This document shows positions 37,948 to 50,707 of a DNA stretch of 64,000 bases, in pieces. Origin of the DNA: Tetrahymena elliotti 4EA (lineage: Eukaryota; Ciliophora; Oligohymenophorea; Hymenostomatida; Tetrahymenidae); the NCBI GenBank assembly GCA_000231825.2, contig JH720300.1, positions 614,480-678,479 of the forward strand. Reading direction: 5' to 3'. The translations under genes were made by a program, and so were the position numbers. Every line of letters starts with the position of its first letter. Position 1 is the stretch's first letter. Under the pieces are notes generated by a model. The model was not told the DNA's origin, made no database searches, and was given only the letters and a program-made list of their open reading frames with translations.

Positions 37948-38591
37948 AATGGTAATACGATGTCAAATAATAAATTATTAATATTAATTGAAAATTCAAA
38001 AGTATTAATTATCAAATCTAGATTGAAGAGTACATGTGGTTTCCATTATTTCAAAAACTTCAATATTATGAATATGGGAATCAATATTTTATAAGTTAAA
38101 AGAAGATAAATAACAAAATGAAAATTGTGAAAGTGATGAAAATAGAGTAAAGTATATTTTTTGTTAGAAAATTAATAAATTTTCTGACAACGTAAATCTA
38201 AAAATATCCATTAAAATACCTTTTATTTTACTTACCATTAACATTAACATTAAAATTAAAATATTTTTTTAATTATTTTAATCTACTTTTGTCTATCTTT
38301 CAAGCAAAATGTTATTTTTTAAAGATTTAAAATTTTATTTAAATTTGTATTGCTTGCTAGAATTTTAGTGTAAAGTTTTAGATAGGTCTAAAAGTATTTT
38401 ATTTACAATAGCGCTAAATGATTTGGTAAAATATTTTTTCTTAATATTTGTGAGTTTTTCCAGATAAATTAAAAATAAAGATTTTTACAAAATTATATAA
38501 ATAAATAAACAAACAAGCATTGAAGTTAGTTAATATTAATTTTTTATAAATATAAGTTAGATAAAATAAATTAGTTTTTTTTATGTTGCTA
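37948..38591. other. spacer between convergent genes
   Basis: A/T-rich region between the ends of the MDP-1-type gene and the zinc-finger gene. No gene-like frame. Confidence 0.55.
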
Positions 38592-39296
38592 TCATACTAA
38601 TCTTGATTGATTATAGCATTTTTCACATCTATCAAAATCACAAGTTATGCATCTATAAGTACCCATACCATCACCTATATCTTAAATTCTTTACTTACAC
38701 ACATCACAATAAAAACTTTATACTAAAAGACCATTACAATATTCTAAGGTATGGCCATTATTGCATGATCCTTTAAAGTTTTACTAGCAAAGTGATGCTA
38801 ATATTTTTAAATTATTTTCTAATTGAATAATTCTTTGCTCTTAATCTGCTTTGTTTTTTAATTCTGTTTCTAATTCTACTATTCTATTTTCCATTTACTT
38901 AATTTACTACACTAATTAATCTGTGTTTAATAAGGATTGCTATTGATAATTCAATCCTTATTATTATTATTTTTACTATTGCAACTATTGTTATTATATA
39001 TCATTAAGTTGAAATATGTTTACATTTGCATTATTTGCGTTTTGATTTAAAGGTGAAAATATATTTTGATCTTATTTCTTCTTATCTGCTTATGAAATAC
39101 CAAATAACTCACCTTATTTTTATTGATTATTCAACCCAGTTAAACCAGAAAATAAAGGCTTTTAGTCTTAATTAAATAATGATTGCTAATTTGTATTTAG
39201 TGGTTTAAAATATGAAGGGTTTCCTTGGTGATTAGTGAAATTATCAAAAAGTAATGATTTTTTATTTGTATTTATATCTTTATTTGGTGCAAACAT
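38592..39296 (-). CDS. Gln/Asn-rich protein with coiled coil and C-terminal Cys/His finger
   Basis: Single exon, 234 residues, no named family. Residues 1-100 are low-complexity Gln/Asn with scattered S/P-L-F motifs (for example NQQSLFNQDQKPLFSG). Residues 105-155 form a Glu/Lys/Gln coiled coil with leucine heptads. The last 70 residues carry a zinc-binding module: CNNGHTLEYCNG, then CDVC, then TYRCITCDFDRCEKC. This C-terminal module is nearly the same as that of the two genes at 53726 and 54966, but the RING and TRAF-type fingers those proteins have are absent. Spacing recalls ZZ/DC1-type fingers. Likely an adaptor; no catalytic residues seen. Stop TGA 38592-38594. Confidence 0.82.
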
Positions 39297-39640
39297 TTTA
39301 CAAGTAGTTATCAAAATTATTTATTAATTTTTTTAATTAATTAATTAATTAATTTGTATTTATTTTATTGTTTATTATCTTTTTATTAATCTTTGGTTTC
39401 CTTTGTTAGTTTTAAAATCCATTATTTCATTTGTATTATTTGTCTCCTTTAATAAATTTTGTCTATATTTAATGACAATAAATTAAAATAGGCACTTTTT
39501 TTCATTAATACAAAACCATTCATTCATGCATAAATTAAACTTTTGTTTCAATCATTTGTGTCTACATTAAAATTAACCATAGACTAAAAAAATTAAAATA
39601 GTTCAACAACCCAAACTTGTGAAATTTTATTAGAATTGAT
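39297..39640. other. spacer with (TTAA)n tract
   Basis: Upstream region of the zinc-finger gene; contains a short TTAA tandem at about 39334-39354 and no coding signal. Confidence 0.5.
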
Positions 39641-40490
39641 AATTAACATATAAAATAAATAAAAAAATCAAAAAAATTAAAAAAATATTATTTTTTTTCT
39701 TAAATAAAAATGGTTTTTACTTGAACTTCTCAAAGAAGTATCATTTTTTGCACTTTAAGTTATTAGAGTCAAATATTTTAGTAATAAATAATCTAAAATA
39801 TCCAAATTAAAGCTACAAAAGGTATTTACTTAAACAAAATTGATTTTAGACTAAACTCTAAACAAATATGAAAAATGGAAATTAAATATCTACTTTACTG
39901 AAATAGAAAAATAATTTGATAAAATAAATATTAATGATCTATTCTCCTCTATTGATTAAGAAAGATATTTTATTTAATGTATCGTTAGTTCATAAGATTA
40001 GACAGATTTTATGTTTTATTCCTAGGTTGAAATATTTCTTTCATTCATTAACTATTGATAGAAAAGGAATACATTTTTTAATTTTATATTTTAAAGATTA
40101 TAATAAATTCATTTTAAAGCTTGAAATAAGAGAATTTTAGAGCTCTGCTCATTGGATTTATTGTAAGATTTTTAAATTAAAAAAAAAAACTGTTTTTGAT
40201 AGATTAAGCTGAATTCATAATTATTGGATCTAAAATATTAATCCTGATCTCTTTTAATTATTTTGAGTTAATATTATTGAGAAAGATTTTTAGAGAGTTT
40301 CATACATTATTAATGAAGAATTCTTTATAAATTTCAATGGACTAAAAATATTTTTGTAAATATACATCATAAATGGTCTCTAAAAACATTTTTATGAAAG
40401 CCTGCTTCTAAGATTAGTGATACTCTTAGTTTTTTCACTTACTCAATAATTTTTTAGCTAAAAAAATAAATGCTTACAGTTTTTATATTG
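39641..40490 (+). pseudogene. decayed gene of unknown family
   Basis: Protein-like reading on the plus strand, interrupted repeatedly. From about 39641 to 40058 one frame reads well (KYEKWKLNIYFTEIEKQFDK, then NDLFSSIDQERYF) but has no usable ATG at its head and ends in TGA at 40056-40058. Gene-like readings resume in other frames at 40060-40210 and, with further TGAs, at 40210-40490 (a segment reads NIIEKDFQRVSYIINEEFF). No pair of splice sites repairs the breaks. The composition matches the 16.3-18.2 kb ORF. I read it as a dying gene copy; chance cannot be excluded for the later pieces. Confidence 0.35.
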
Positions 40491-41039
40491 AATATTTATG
40501 CATTCTGAAATGAATTGAAAAGTAACATTTTGTAAAAAATATATTTCAAATTTAAAAATAAAATATTTTTCTGAGTTCACCTTGAAAGCGATGAGCTCCA
40601 TGTAAAATGTCTAATAATTATTTTAATGAAATTAGATTTATTCTTATTGAATGAATGAGTAATAGAATCACAGAGATTTTTAAAAACATTTGATAGTATA
40701 CTGATTGAAATACAAAAGATCATACTTTGCCTGAAATTAAATAAACGCTATGATTGAGAAGATGCTAAGATAAAGATTCGGAATAATTTGCATGTTTGAG
40801 TGATAATAAATATTTATTTATATTTAAAGCCTATCTATAATTGTATACGCTCAAGATTACTTTAAAAAGTGATTGGTAATCAATCTTATTTAGATGTTTT
40901 AACTCATTCAGAAAAGATTTTGTATGTAATATAAATATATAAAAAATTAATTAACTAAACAATTACCTAATTAAGATTACAATTGCTAAGAAAACATCAA
41001 AAACAAAGCAAATAATAAACAAAGACAAGTAGGAGAAAA
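40491..41039. other. spacer upstream of the 41040 gene
   Basis: A/T-rich with scattered TGA in all frames; no feature can be named. Confidence 0.5.
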
Positions 41040-43716
41040 ATGAAGGTGCTAAATTAGTTTGATTTGTTTAATAGTTCTTTTGAATTTAAGTTTTTTAATC
41101 AAGAAAAGAAGATTAAGAGTATAATGGTTAGATTTTTTATCTCTGCTTTATTGATAATATCCATAATTTCTTTTTTTGTGTATCTTTGCCTACTCTATTT
41201 AAGTAATAAAATGAACCCTATTTATCAATCACAACCATTTTATACAGATGAATTAAATTAACTTAGTTTATAAAATAACTTATTTGGATTTTAATTTGCT
41301 TAGTATTCGATAGTTTCATAAACTAGTAAATTAGTCAAGAAAAGTAATTTTGTATTTGTACCTTCAATAATCTTTAAAACATAATCAGGATTGCGTTAGA
41401 TTAATTTGAATACAGTGGATTGCTAGAATCCTAAATTAGAAGGATTTAAATGTATTGATTTTAAGGATTCAGAGTAATTGTTTGTAGAAAAGCAATAGGG
41501 AGAAGAAACCTTCCTTTAGCTGAGAGCATATAGATGTGATGTAATTGATAGATTTAAAGAATAAGTACCTTACAATTGCACTTTAGTAGGGAGTGCGGAT
41601 GATTTTTTGTTAGATTCAAACTATACACCTTTAATACATATAAATTTATTAACATTTCAATATAATACTACTAGCTAAAATATGTAAAATAATTATAAGA
41701 CCTTATCATTAGCTCTTAAAAATAATCAATAATTAAACTCTCATATAAGTACTATTAAGCAAGTTATAAATGTTTAGAAAGGTTTATTATGGTAAGAAAC
41801 AACGACTTATGACGACCCTTAAGATTATATAGTTGAGAGTATAGATTACAATAATTAGAATGTAAATAATACCTTAAAATTTGATAGCAGCTTTGCGTTG
41901 ATAGAGATAAAGTTAGATAACAAAATATATTTCAGCAGCATAAAATTTGCATCTGCAATGGATATTATTAATGAATTTAGTAGTTTGGTATTTATCATCG
42001 TACTTTTAATTGCATTAGGAAGATATTTTGTAAGGAAGCTAATGCTTGAGGATATTTACTTGGTGTTTTTAAAAAACATTTATTAGAATACTTATCTAAA
42101 TTAACTAGATTTGAATCAAATCTTTCGTAAAAGATAAATTAGAATTTTAAGGCCTCAATCTCCAGAAGATTTAACTGAGAAAAAAGAATCAATTAATGTT
42201 CCTTCTTTGATTGTGAAGAGCAGAAAATATCTAGAACCCTTTTAATAATATGTTTCAAAAAATATGCATGATTCTATTGTCGAGGGGAGTGATGTAAGGC
42301 ATTCCTCTATTCTAGGACATACATTTGCAGTTAACAATGGAACAGGTGCAACCCCTTAAGGAGAACTTCAAAAGAAAGAATTATTTGAAATTACTATTAA
42401 TTCTCCCTCTAAAGAACCTATTTTGACAAATCATCTGCAAGATTAAATACAGCTAAGTGAATCCTCTTTTCTACCAAATACAAATCACAATGGCAGTAAT
42501 GGTATAAACTAGAACAACACTAATAATCAAAATAATAATAATAATAACAATAGTAATAAAGTAGGAGGAAATCCTAACAATTAAAATAGTAAATCATAAA
42601 AATACTTTAAAAAAGACATTTCTATTATCCCTGCCAAAAGAGAAAGCTTAAAAGGTAAAAATAACCCATTAAGTCCCTTTAAACTTACTCATTCTATTAA
42701 ACTTAAAGAAAATTCTAACAATAACAACAACAATCAACAATAATCAGTTATGAGTAACTTCTTCTCCAAAAACAATCTAGCCTATTCCAATAATTATTTG
42801 AAAACTTAAAATAGATTAGATATGAGAGCTGAATAAAATTATGATTAAAATACCCCATAGGGGATAAGCTAATTTTGTGTTCTAAAGCTAGAAAACACAG
42901 AATCTTGTGCTGATAATCTTTATGCTCTTTAAAACAAAAACTTTGGCACTAAACTTAAAAATTCTATCTTTAATTTATGGTAAATATTAATTTTGTAAAT
43001 TTCCCTTTTTAAAAATATTTTAAATTCAACAGGAACAAATCCAAAAAAAAAGGAATAGAGGAGTGGAAAAAAACAGAAAATTTACTGAAAGAGCAAGTTT
43101 AAAAAAACTTAGATATCCTTCAAATTTATAAAGATTTAATCATTCTAAAAAAAGCTATGATGTTACTCTTGAGTAAAGAATAATATGCAGCTCTACTTCT
43201 AACAGGGTGCTCAATTAACTAAAAAGATATATCTAACCCTCAAAATACTACTGAATAGACATTCAAAAACCTAAATGACAGTAAAAGATGCTATTTTATT
43301 TCTTAAATTTTCATTTAAAAATAATCGCAGTCATTTGTAATTTCAAACATTAGTGCTATTTTTTCTTTCAAATGAAAGCAATTTAAAAAGAATTTACATT
43401 TTATTAAAAAAACTAATTCATTTAATTTTTCTTTTTTTTTATTAATAAAGTATAAAGCTAAACAATACCTCAGGAACTCACAACAAATTAAATGAGAGGA
43501 AAATCTTATCAATAAATAATGTATGAGTCATAACATAATAAAATGATGGAAAATTATAAAGGTTAACAAATTTTTGGCCATTTAGATGAATAATTTCAAA
43601 TTTCAGAATCAGAAAAATGGCAGATCAAATACTTAAAATAATTCATTACAAAGTGCAAAGAATCATAAAATCTATCAGAAGTTGATAAAAGAATATTGTC
43701 TTCCCTCACTCTATGA
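41040..43716 (+). CDS. two-TM membrane protein with long Asn/Gln-rich cytoplasmic tail (ciliate-expanded family)
   Basis: Spliced gene of 857 residues; introns at 42980-43032 and 43281-43330, and the three exons sum to whole codons. The N-terminus has the QFDLFNSSFEFKF lead and a membrane helix at about residues 32-53 (FISALLIISIISFFVYLCLL), the layout of the large ciliate family of putative transmembrane proteins that begin with D-x-F-G/N-x-x-F. An extracellular domain follows (about 60-310) with several Cys, then a second helix around 313-330 (SSLVFIIVLLIALGRYF). The remainder is a cytoplasmic tail with poly-Asn tracts, basic patches, a Lys/Leu coiled stretch and a conserved-looking terminal SEVDKRILSSL motif. 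Function unknown; start ATG 41040. Stop TGA 43714-43716. Confidence 0.8.
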
Positions 43717-44899
43717 AAGAATTAGATTAAATTATTAATAAATAACAATTAAAAAATTTTAAAGAGATAAAAACCAGATAAATTTAAATAAATTAAAATC
43801 ATTTTGTAATTGATCATTTAGAATTTTAAAAAAAAATAAAAATAAAATTTATTATAATTTAAGATATTTGTTTATTTCTTAATTATATGCTTACTCATTT
43901 TATCACATTTATTCCATGTTAGAAATGATTATTTTAAACTCAGTTTTTTATTCAACAATGATAAAAATAATCATCCATTTTTCATTTTATATTATTTCAA
44001 TAAATATTATTATAATTATTTATTTAACCTTTCTATTTTCTAATTTCTATATCAATAATATATGTTAGTTTGGATGGTTCACTTTTATTGGTATCTTTTT
44101 AGTATTAGTTTATATTTTTAATTAAATTTTGGTGAAAAACTCTTAAATTCGTCATAATTACTATTTTTTTATTATCAATTATGCATGCACTTATTATAAT
44201 AATTACATTTTTATTTAATTGTGGTGAATAATTAATCTTTCATTCACCTGCGAATAATGATATTGCGTAGATTCTTTTAAAATCTCTTATTGGAAAATTT
44301 TGAAAAAGTTAAAATTTCTTGTTAAGTAAAACACCTACAAGCTCCATATTAGAAATTACTATTAGAAAATAAACTTCATATTACATAAACTTTTAATTTT
44401 TTAACTCGAGTGATTTTATAAATCAATAATAAAAATAAATCTTAATTTTATATTAAAAACAATGTAAATTTATTTGTTCTTTATTTCAAAAAACCCTTTT
44501 TGAGTTAAAAAATATTCCAAAATTCCTATTTTTGGAAATTTGTAGATGTTTATTTACATACAAAAAGGAGTTTTTTCAGGTTCAAATAAATTTTACTAGA
44601 TAGGAACAAAAAAGGGTGAATAATACTTTATGGGGAATATACTTGAAACTAGGAGAAGTAAGTTTTCAAATTTTCAGTATATTTTCGTCACTTTTTTCAG
44701 TATTTGTTAATATTTAGAACATCAATTTGGAAAAATAATAAAAGTTTTTTGTTATAAATTGTTAAATTTATATTGTTGATCGATTGCTAATAATTTTTAT
44801 ATGATAATTTTAACAAATAATTGAAAATAATATATCTTTAGAAATAATTAAAAAGTAAAATTAGATTTAGAAGACAAATAATACATCACTTTGGAAAAA
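43717..44899. other. spacer, no gene seen
   Basis: 1.2 kb A/T-rich region between same-strand genes. A lone ATG with a following GTAAG-like donor near 44631-44660 could be a short upstream exon or leader of the next gene, but nothing supports it further. Confidence 0.45.
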
Positions 44900-46468
44900 A
44901 TGAATGGAAAAGAAACTATTGTAGGTAACTGCTTACTATACACCCTCATATTTTATACTGCTGTTATCCACTTATTCTGTGGAAATTTCGATAGCAATTT
45001 AAAATAAAAGTAATTCCCAGTAATTAAACAAACCCCATCTTAAGTAATCACTGAGATAGTCATTCAATTAGATTCTGGTAATTGTCCATATGATTACGTT
45101 TCTCTAATATACTTAGATTCAAAAAATTTGTAAAATTAATATCTATGTAAAGATGGAAAAATATACTAAAAAGATGCAAGCGTACCTTAAGATTGTTAGT
45201 AGTTGATTGATTTTTTTAATCAACAAATTAAGTTTGTTAGTTTAGGTAATTTGAGTGGTGGATTAAGTCAAAAATTATTAATTTGTGGTAAACTTGAGGA
45301 CTTTGAATAGCTTGATAAGGATGACTATTAACATGAAACAGATTCCTAAAATGATTTTAATGGGGAATTAGATTAAGATGGATAGAGATCAGATGTTGAC
45401 TCAAATGCTTAAAATAGTACTAACATCAATTAAAGATTTTTATCAAAGAAAACTTCTAAAAAACCTAAAAATAGTAGCTCTGGTAGCAGTTGCTCTTATA
45501 GATAAAAAGCTTGTTAATATAAAAAATCAATTTATTGTATTGATAAAAAAAGTAAATGCCCAGTTTCAAAAATTGAAATATTTTCTAGCAGTTAATAGGA
45601 TATTAATAACTTAGATAATAAAATGATATAGGTATCCTAAAACATTTTTTTTAAGATAGAAAGAGAGAGTGAATTATATCAACCCTTAGTAGAACTAATA
45701 TTAGCTTAAGATAGCTAAATATGTAGTTAAGCTTAATTAAAAGACTCTCAAAAATCCTCAGAGATAAAGCCAAATGAAGTCTCATGCAACAACTCAGAAA
45801 GCTTGCACAGAAATGTGTTTTAAACTGAGCATAAAATTTCATTAAAAAAATTGCTTGAAGTTAATCAAATCAGCATTCCAAACTAGTTCAAAGATGTATA
45901 TGAAGACTTAAAATTTAATATATATTAAAAGGAAAATGATGTGGATTTGTATAACTGCATTGATACTACAGAGCATAATTAATACTTGGATGATATAGAA
46001 TAAGCTAAATTATTGTCAGAGTATCACCTTAAGTTTTCATTCTTTTTGATAGTTTTACTTATTTTAGCTCTTATAGGATCTAATCCACTTCGTCAAGTAT
46101 AAGAATATATAAATTCATAGAAATTACATAAGTATTCATTAATAGTGTCACTATTTAATTATTTTAACATCCTATGGTTAATTATAGCTATTAAGTACTA
46201 ATTAGGCGAAATAAATAAATAACTAAGAATTTATTCATCAAGGGATTGCTTGGAAGACAAAGCCATCAGTGAAATTAACCTCTTCCTTTTTAGAAATTAA
46301 TTATCCATTCAAATAGGTTTTGTGATTGCCTTTACTTATTTACCTTTGCTAATGTATGTTTCTTGGAAGTTGATAAATAAATTCTGTTGGATGAGAAAAG
46401 TAACTATCATCCCATAAACTCCAATAGAAATGTAATTTCTATCAAAGAAAAAGTAAACAAAATAATGA
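44900..46468 (+). CDS. Cys-rich extracellular-domain membrane protein, 1+3 TM
   Basis: Single exon, 522 residues, no named family. An N-terminal hydrophobic segment (CLLYTLIFYTAVIHLFC, signal peptide or anchor) leads into an ectodomain with Cys in pairs, including RQKACQYKKSIYCIDKKSKC and CPVSKIEIF. A long Ser/Asp/Gln-rich stretch follows, then three C-terminal membrane helices (FFLIVLLILALIG; YSLIVSLFNYFNILWLIIAI; IGFVIAFTYLPLLMYVSW) and a short basic tail. Architecture, Cys pattern and length match the next gene (47296-48864), pointing to an old tandem duplication. Likely at the plasma or alveolar membrane; role unknown. Stop TGA 46466-46468. Confidence 0.82.
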
Positions 46469-47295
46469 TGAATAGTAAGTAAATAAATGAATAATTGTTT
46501 CAAGCCATTTTTAAAATTATTTAATCAATAAAAAATTAAAACTAAACATCCAATTTAAATATTTTATTTTTAATTGGAAAATTTTGAAACAAATATCAAT
46601 TTAAATTAAAAAGATAAATTATCAAACTATCTGTTTTTATTTGTTTATTTTATATAAATTTGTTTTTTCAAAAATGAAACATTTTTTAATTGTGTTTTAC
46701 AAAGTTATTTCTATCTTATTTCAAATTTTTAAAGATTATTTACCTTTTTTACTAAACAATTATTACATTGATCTGATTATTTTATATTAATATTTATAAT
46801 GTGGGAAAAAAACATAGTTTTAAACGAAAATATTGAATTTATTTCATTATCTTTTATGGAAAAATTAAGGTCTAAAAAAACAAAAAAAAAGTTGATTTAT
46901 TTTGTTCTTAAAACTTTTATTAGATCAAACTTTTAAAATATATTTTCAATGCTCTCTTTTGTTAGCTCTACTGAAAAGGGAGTAGCCCACCTAATTAGTA
47001 ATTATTTAAGATTTTTAAATTGCTATTTTAATGGAGTTTTATATACATTATAAATACTTAGAGTTTAAGGGATTAACTATTATAAAATAATACGCATCAA
47101 CTTGATCAAATATTTCAAATTTGGAAAGACAATTAATCCTTTTGCCTGATGGAAATAGAATAAGATATTGCATGTACTGTAAGAATGAAGCTTTTTTGAT
47201 GGTAAGTGAAAACAAATTCTTTAATTTTATAGAAGATATTTATCTTAACAGAGCAAAAATAAAAAAAAGTAGAATCAAAACTTCTTGATTAATTA
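46469..47295. other. spacer with a possible coding fragment
   Basis: Mostly noncoding. At about 47115-47201 a short exon-like reading (GNRIRYCMYCKNEAF) ends at a GTAAGTG donor, and after a 31-nt AT-rich segment ending in TATAG a few more codons lead to TGA near 47286. It has no start and may be a relic. Confidence 0.35.
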
Positions 47296-48864
47296 ATGAA
47301 ACGTCATAAAAATTAGAAAAAATATAAATAATACAAATAATTTTGTTAAAGTTGTCTTAAAATTTATTTGATTTTGGCTTTTATATTTGGATGGCTACCT
47401 TTTTTGCTAGTTTAAATGAACATTGAAAATCCTGTTTTGTATAGAAGCAATTGGGATAAAGATATGATTAGTGATATTATTTTTATAAATGGAGATCATT
47501 AGTGCCCAAATTATTATGAATCGCTGCTATCTACCTACTGGCCAGGTATCAAAGATGGATGTAGAAATTCAAATTAACTTTGCTAAAAAGATAATAAAAG
47601 TACTAATTGCCCTAAAGACTGTTATTAAGTGGAAGAGGTTCCTCAAAAAACATTAAATGTATTTGCTTTTGAGCAAAAAGATTCATAGGGCTAAGAATAT
47701 TTAAGTACTTTTAAAATATGTGGGCAAAAATTGAAAGGTGTTAATTTATACAACTCTAGTACCCAAAAACGTTAAGTTTGCAAATAAAACTAAAAATAAT
47801 GCTTTGTAACTGGTAAGTACTTTTGTATTGACTAGGATAGCGAATGTAAGGTGGAAAAAATTCAATGCTAACCAGATGAAACTCTCTGCAATGCTGAAGA
47901 CAGAGTTGTTTGTCTTCCTAGTTTTATGTCATGTAAAGATAATTACTCATTTTGTAATAAATCTGAAAGGATTTGCTAAATAAGAGAATTCACTGTATGT
48001 GTCAAAAAACATAAGAATTGCCCTATAACTGACATAGTTATCTCTAAAAAGCTCAATTAAGATTTATTATTGAAAGGCTTTCAATAAATTCATATACCAT
48101 AAAGTAGTATCTATGATTTATATGTCAAAAGAGATGATCCTCAAGGCTATCCTGTTTCAGAGTTTAGGATATCAAGTTCAAGAGGTATTTGCTTGAACTA
48201 TTAAGAAGACTCAGCTTTTGGAGCTTATGCTTTAGATAAAAGATAAATCTGTAATGATGGAGAGGATGATGAACATTATTAAGTATTATTTAACTAAAAG
48301 CTTGAAGCTAGATAGGTCTATGAAATTAATTAAATTAATTTAGGATAACACAAGGATTTAATCCCTAGCGATGATGAATATAAAGTTTATTATAAGTAAT
48401 ACCTTACATATACAAATAACTGCTCTCCAATGCTTTATGAATTTGATGATATTTATGAAAAATTAGACCTAATCTAATCAAATTTAGATTTTTTACCAAT
48501 TTATTCTAGTATGATTTTGATTTTTAGCATATTGATAAGAAAGTATTTTAAAAGACATAAGCATATTTTATCAATATACGTTTATATCATAATCCTATTT
48601 TTTTCATTCTTAAGCATGTTTATTATAACTCTTAATATCAGGGTGGCTTTAGACATAGACATTTACTAAACTCTTCACTACTATAGAGTAAACAAATGTT
48701 TTGATGATTTCACCAATAAATTGATAGATAAATTCTTTTCTGATTCCAAAATTACTGCCTTTGCATATGAAATGGCTTTCTTAATTTATTTTATCCCTGG
48801 AATATTATGCATTCCATTCTCAATTGCAGCTATAATAGTTCTAGTTAAACACGATAGTAAGTGA
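47296..48864 (+). CDS. Cys-rich extracellular-domain membrane protein, 1+3 TM
   Basis: Single exon, 522 residues. A short basic N-terminus precedes a membrane segment (IYLILAFIFGWLPFLLVQM). The ectodomain starts with CPNYYESLLSTYWPGIKDGC, the C-P-x-x-Y/F ... W-P-G-x-x-x-G-C pattern I associate with a ciliate family of surface-type membrane proteins. It continues with a Cys-dense region (about 20 Cys between residues 75 and 240) including CFVTGKYFCIDQDSEC and KNCPITDIVISKK. Three membrane helices close the protein (IYSSMILIFSILI; IYVYIIILFFSFLSMFIITL; FLIYFIPGILCIPFSIAAI). Paralogous to the preceding gene, which lacks the WPG box. Stop TGA 48862-48864. Confidence 0.82.
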
Positions 48865-49335
48865 AATTTATTGTAAAATAAACAATTTTAATTCTGAAAA
48901 ATTATTTAAAATGTAAATAAAGCAAATTAAAAATAAAATGTTCAAAAGAAAAATATTACTATATTAAAAAATTAAGTCTGTAACTATATCAAATCTCTTT
49001 GTTTTATGTTTTTCTTAGAATCAAAGTATATTATCAGCAAATGAATTAGTCTTTCATGAGGTTAATGTAATCTTTCAGATTGATTTATTATTCTAATTTT
49101 TTACTAATTAGATATTATAAACTCTATGTTTACTTTTTAAAAATGTTTCTTCAGATGAGGGTTGAAAGGAGGAAAAAGAGTATAAAGCCTTTTATTTATT
49201 TGAATAATATATAATTGGATTTCAACAGATAAATATGTTTAGAAAGATTAAATAATTATATATATGACTAGGTTTATTGTAAAAGTAAAAAGAAATTCTC
49301 TTTTTAACAATTGATTATTTATAATAGCTTATATA

Positions 49336-49738
49336 ATGAAATTTAATTATAATCATTATAATAATATCAGAGAGAAATATATTTGTTAAAATCAGAAATC
49401 CAAAAAAATATTTGAAATGTCTAGGTTCTCAAAGCAAGAATTGCTATTGTAGTTAATGTTAATCTGTAAAAAGTGGGTAAAAGAAACCTGAAGATTTTAC
49501 AGGGTTTTGTTCAAACCACAACCACTACTATAAAAGCTACTGTGGTATTTGTTCAAAATAGATTGATGAGATTGAGAAAAATAAGGCTTATTATAAAGGT
49601 TACTGCTCTAAGCATAGCAGAGACTATACTTGGTATTGTAAATACTGCTCATAAGAAGAATCAAAAAGGAAGTAAAAGGAAAATGAAGATTTCTAAAATC
49701 AACTTTATGAAGAAAGAAGACAAAGAAATAATCTTTGA
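49336..49738 (+). CDS. small Cys/His-rich (zinc-binding) protein, 120 residues
   Basis: Two exons joined by a 40-nt intron (49385-49424, phase 1); the spliced length is exactly 121 codons. After an Asn/Tyr-rich start come at least three Cys/His clusters: CYCSQCQ, GFCSNHNHYYKSYCGIC and GYCSKHSRDYTWYCKYCSQ. These form alternating C-x2-C / C-x2-H pairs as in small treble-clef or B-box-like fingers. A charged Lys/Glu helix ends the protein. I do not recognise the family. Other frames over the same DNA give misleading ORFs with no Cys pattern. A nucleic-acid or protein-binding role is only inference. Stop TGA 49736-49738. Confidence 0.7.
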
Positions 49739-50707
49739 GTTCTTGTTCAAAGCATCTGTCAAAATAATACTTATAAGAAATATCAAAGTAATTAAATATT
49801 ATCAAATATTATAAAAAGAATAAATTAAAATAAATCATACATGTATCTATCTATATTTATCATTGAATCTTACATAAATAATACCCTCATATTGTAGGTA
49901 TTAATTTCAGAATAGTTTTTAATTAGCCATCAGAAAAAAACTTTTGATGAATATTATCCATATTGTTTAATTTCATTCACATAAAGATCATTTTGAATTA
50001 TTAAATTAATTATGTTTGAGTTCTAAATTGAAGAACATAAGATATACTTAGACTCTTTATTAATTTTTTTAATTAGACATTTATAATTAACTGATATTTT
50101 AGCTATTGAAATTAAAAATTTCATTTTAAATTTTCTTTCACAGTAATTAAATATTTTTAACTCAATTTTTGTTAAAGTAGAAAACTTCATGAACTTGTGT
50201 TCTCACAACAAACAATTTCAAAAATTTAAAGACACATAAAGCACAGTTAATATTATATTTTTATTTTGATATATACCTATCTTCAAAGTTAGTAAATTTC
50301 TATTGATATTCTTATTACGTTGCTGAATATTCTACTTGAGGAGACTAAAAGATAAATAAATAGAATGAAATAGAATTCTAATTGTATGAAGAAATTAGAA
50401 TATTATAATTTTAATATTTATTTTAGTTTGACATTTTTATTTTATCGTTAAGTTGAATATATGTAATTGAAATGATTGTTGTTGATTATATGTGTACAGT
50501 TAATATTGAATATTCTAATTTAAGAAATATTAAGATTATATTATTATTTTAATATTTTCCCGTCTTGAAAAATAATTGGTATTTATTAGCTTTTTTAAAA
50601 ACTGAAAATAGATATTTCTATTCAGCTAAGTAAAAAATTATTAAAAATTAATAGGCGCACTTTTAACTTTTAGTTGAGTTTTTGTGGAAAATTTTTAAAT
50701 ATTTAAA
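49739..50707. other. spacer, no gene seen
   Basis: Nearly 1 kb of A/T-rich DNA upstream of the dsRBD-DZF gene. No open frame with codon structure. Confidence 0.55.

Noticed and set aside
45378..45842. Plus and minus ORFs inside the 44900 gene
   Set aside because: Shadows of a single 523-codon frame that runs through with TAA/TAG as Gln.
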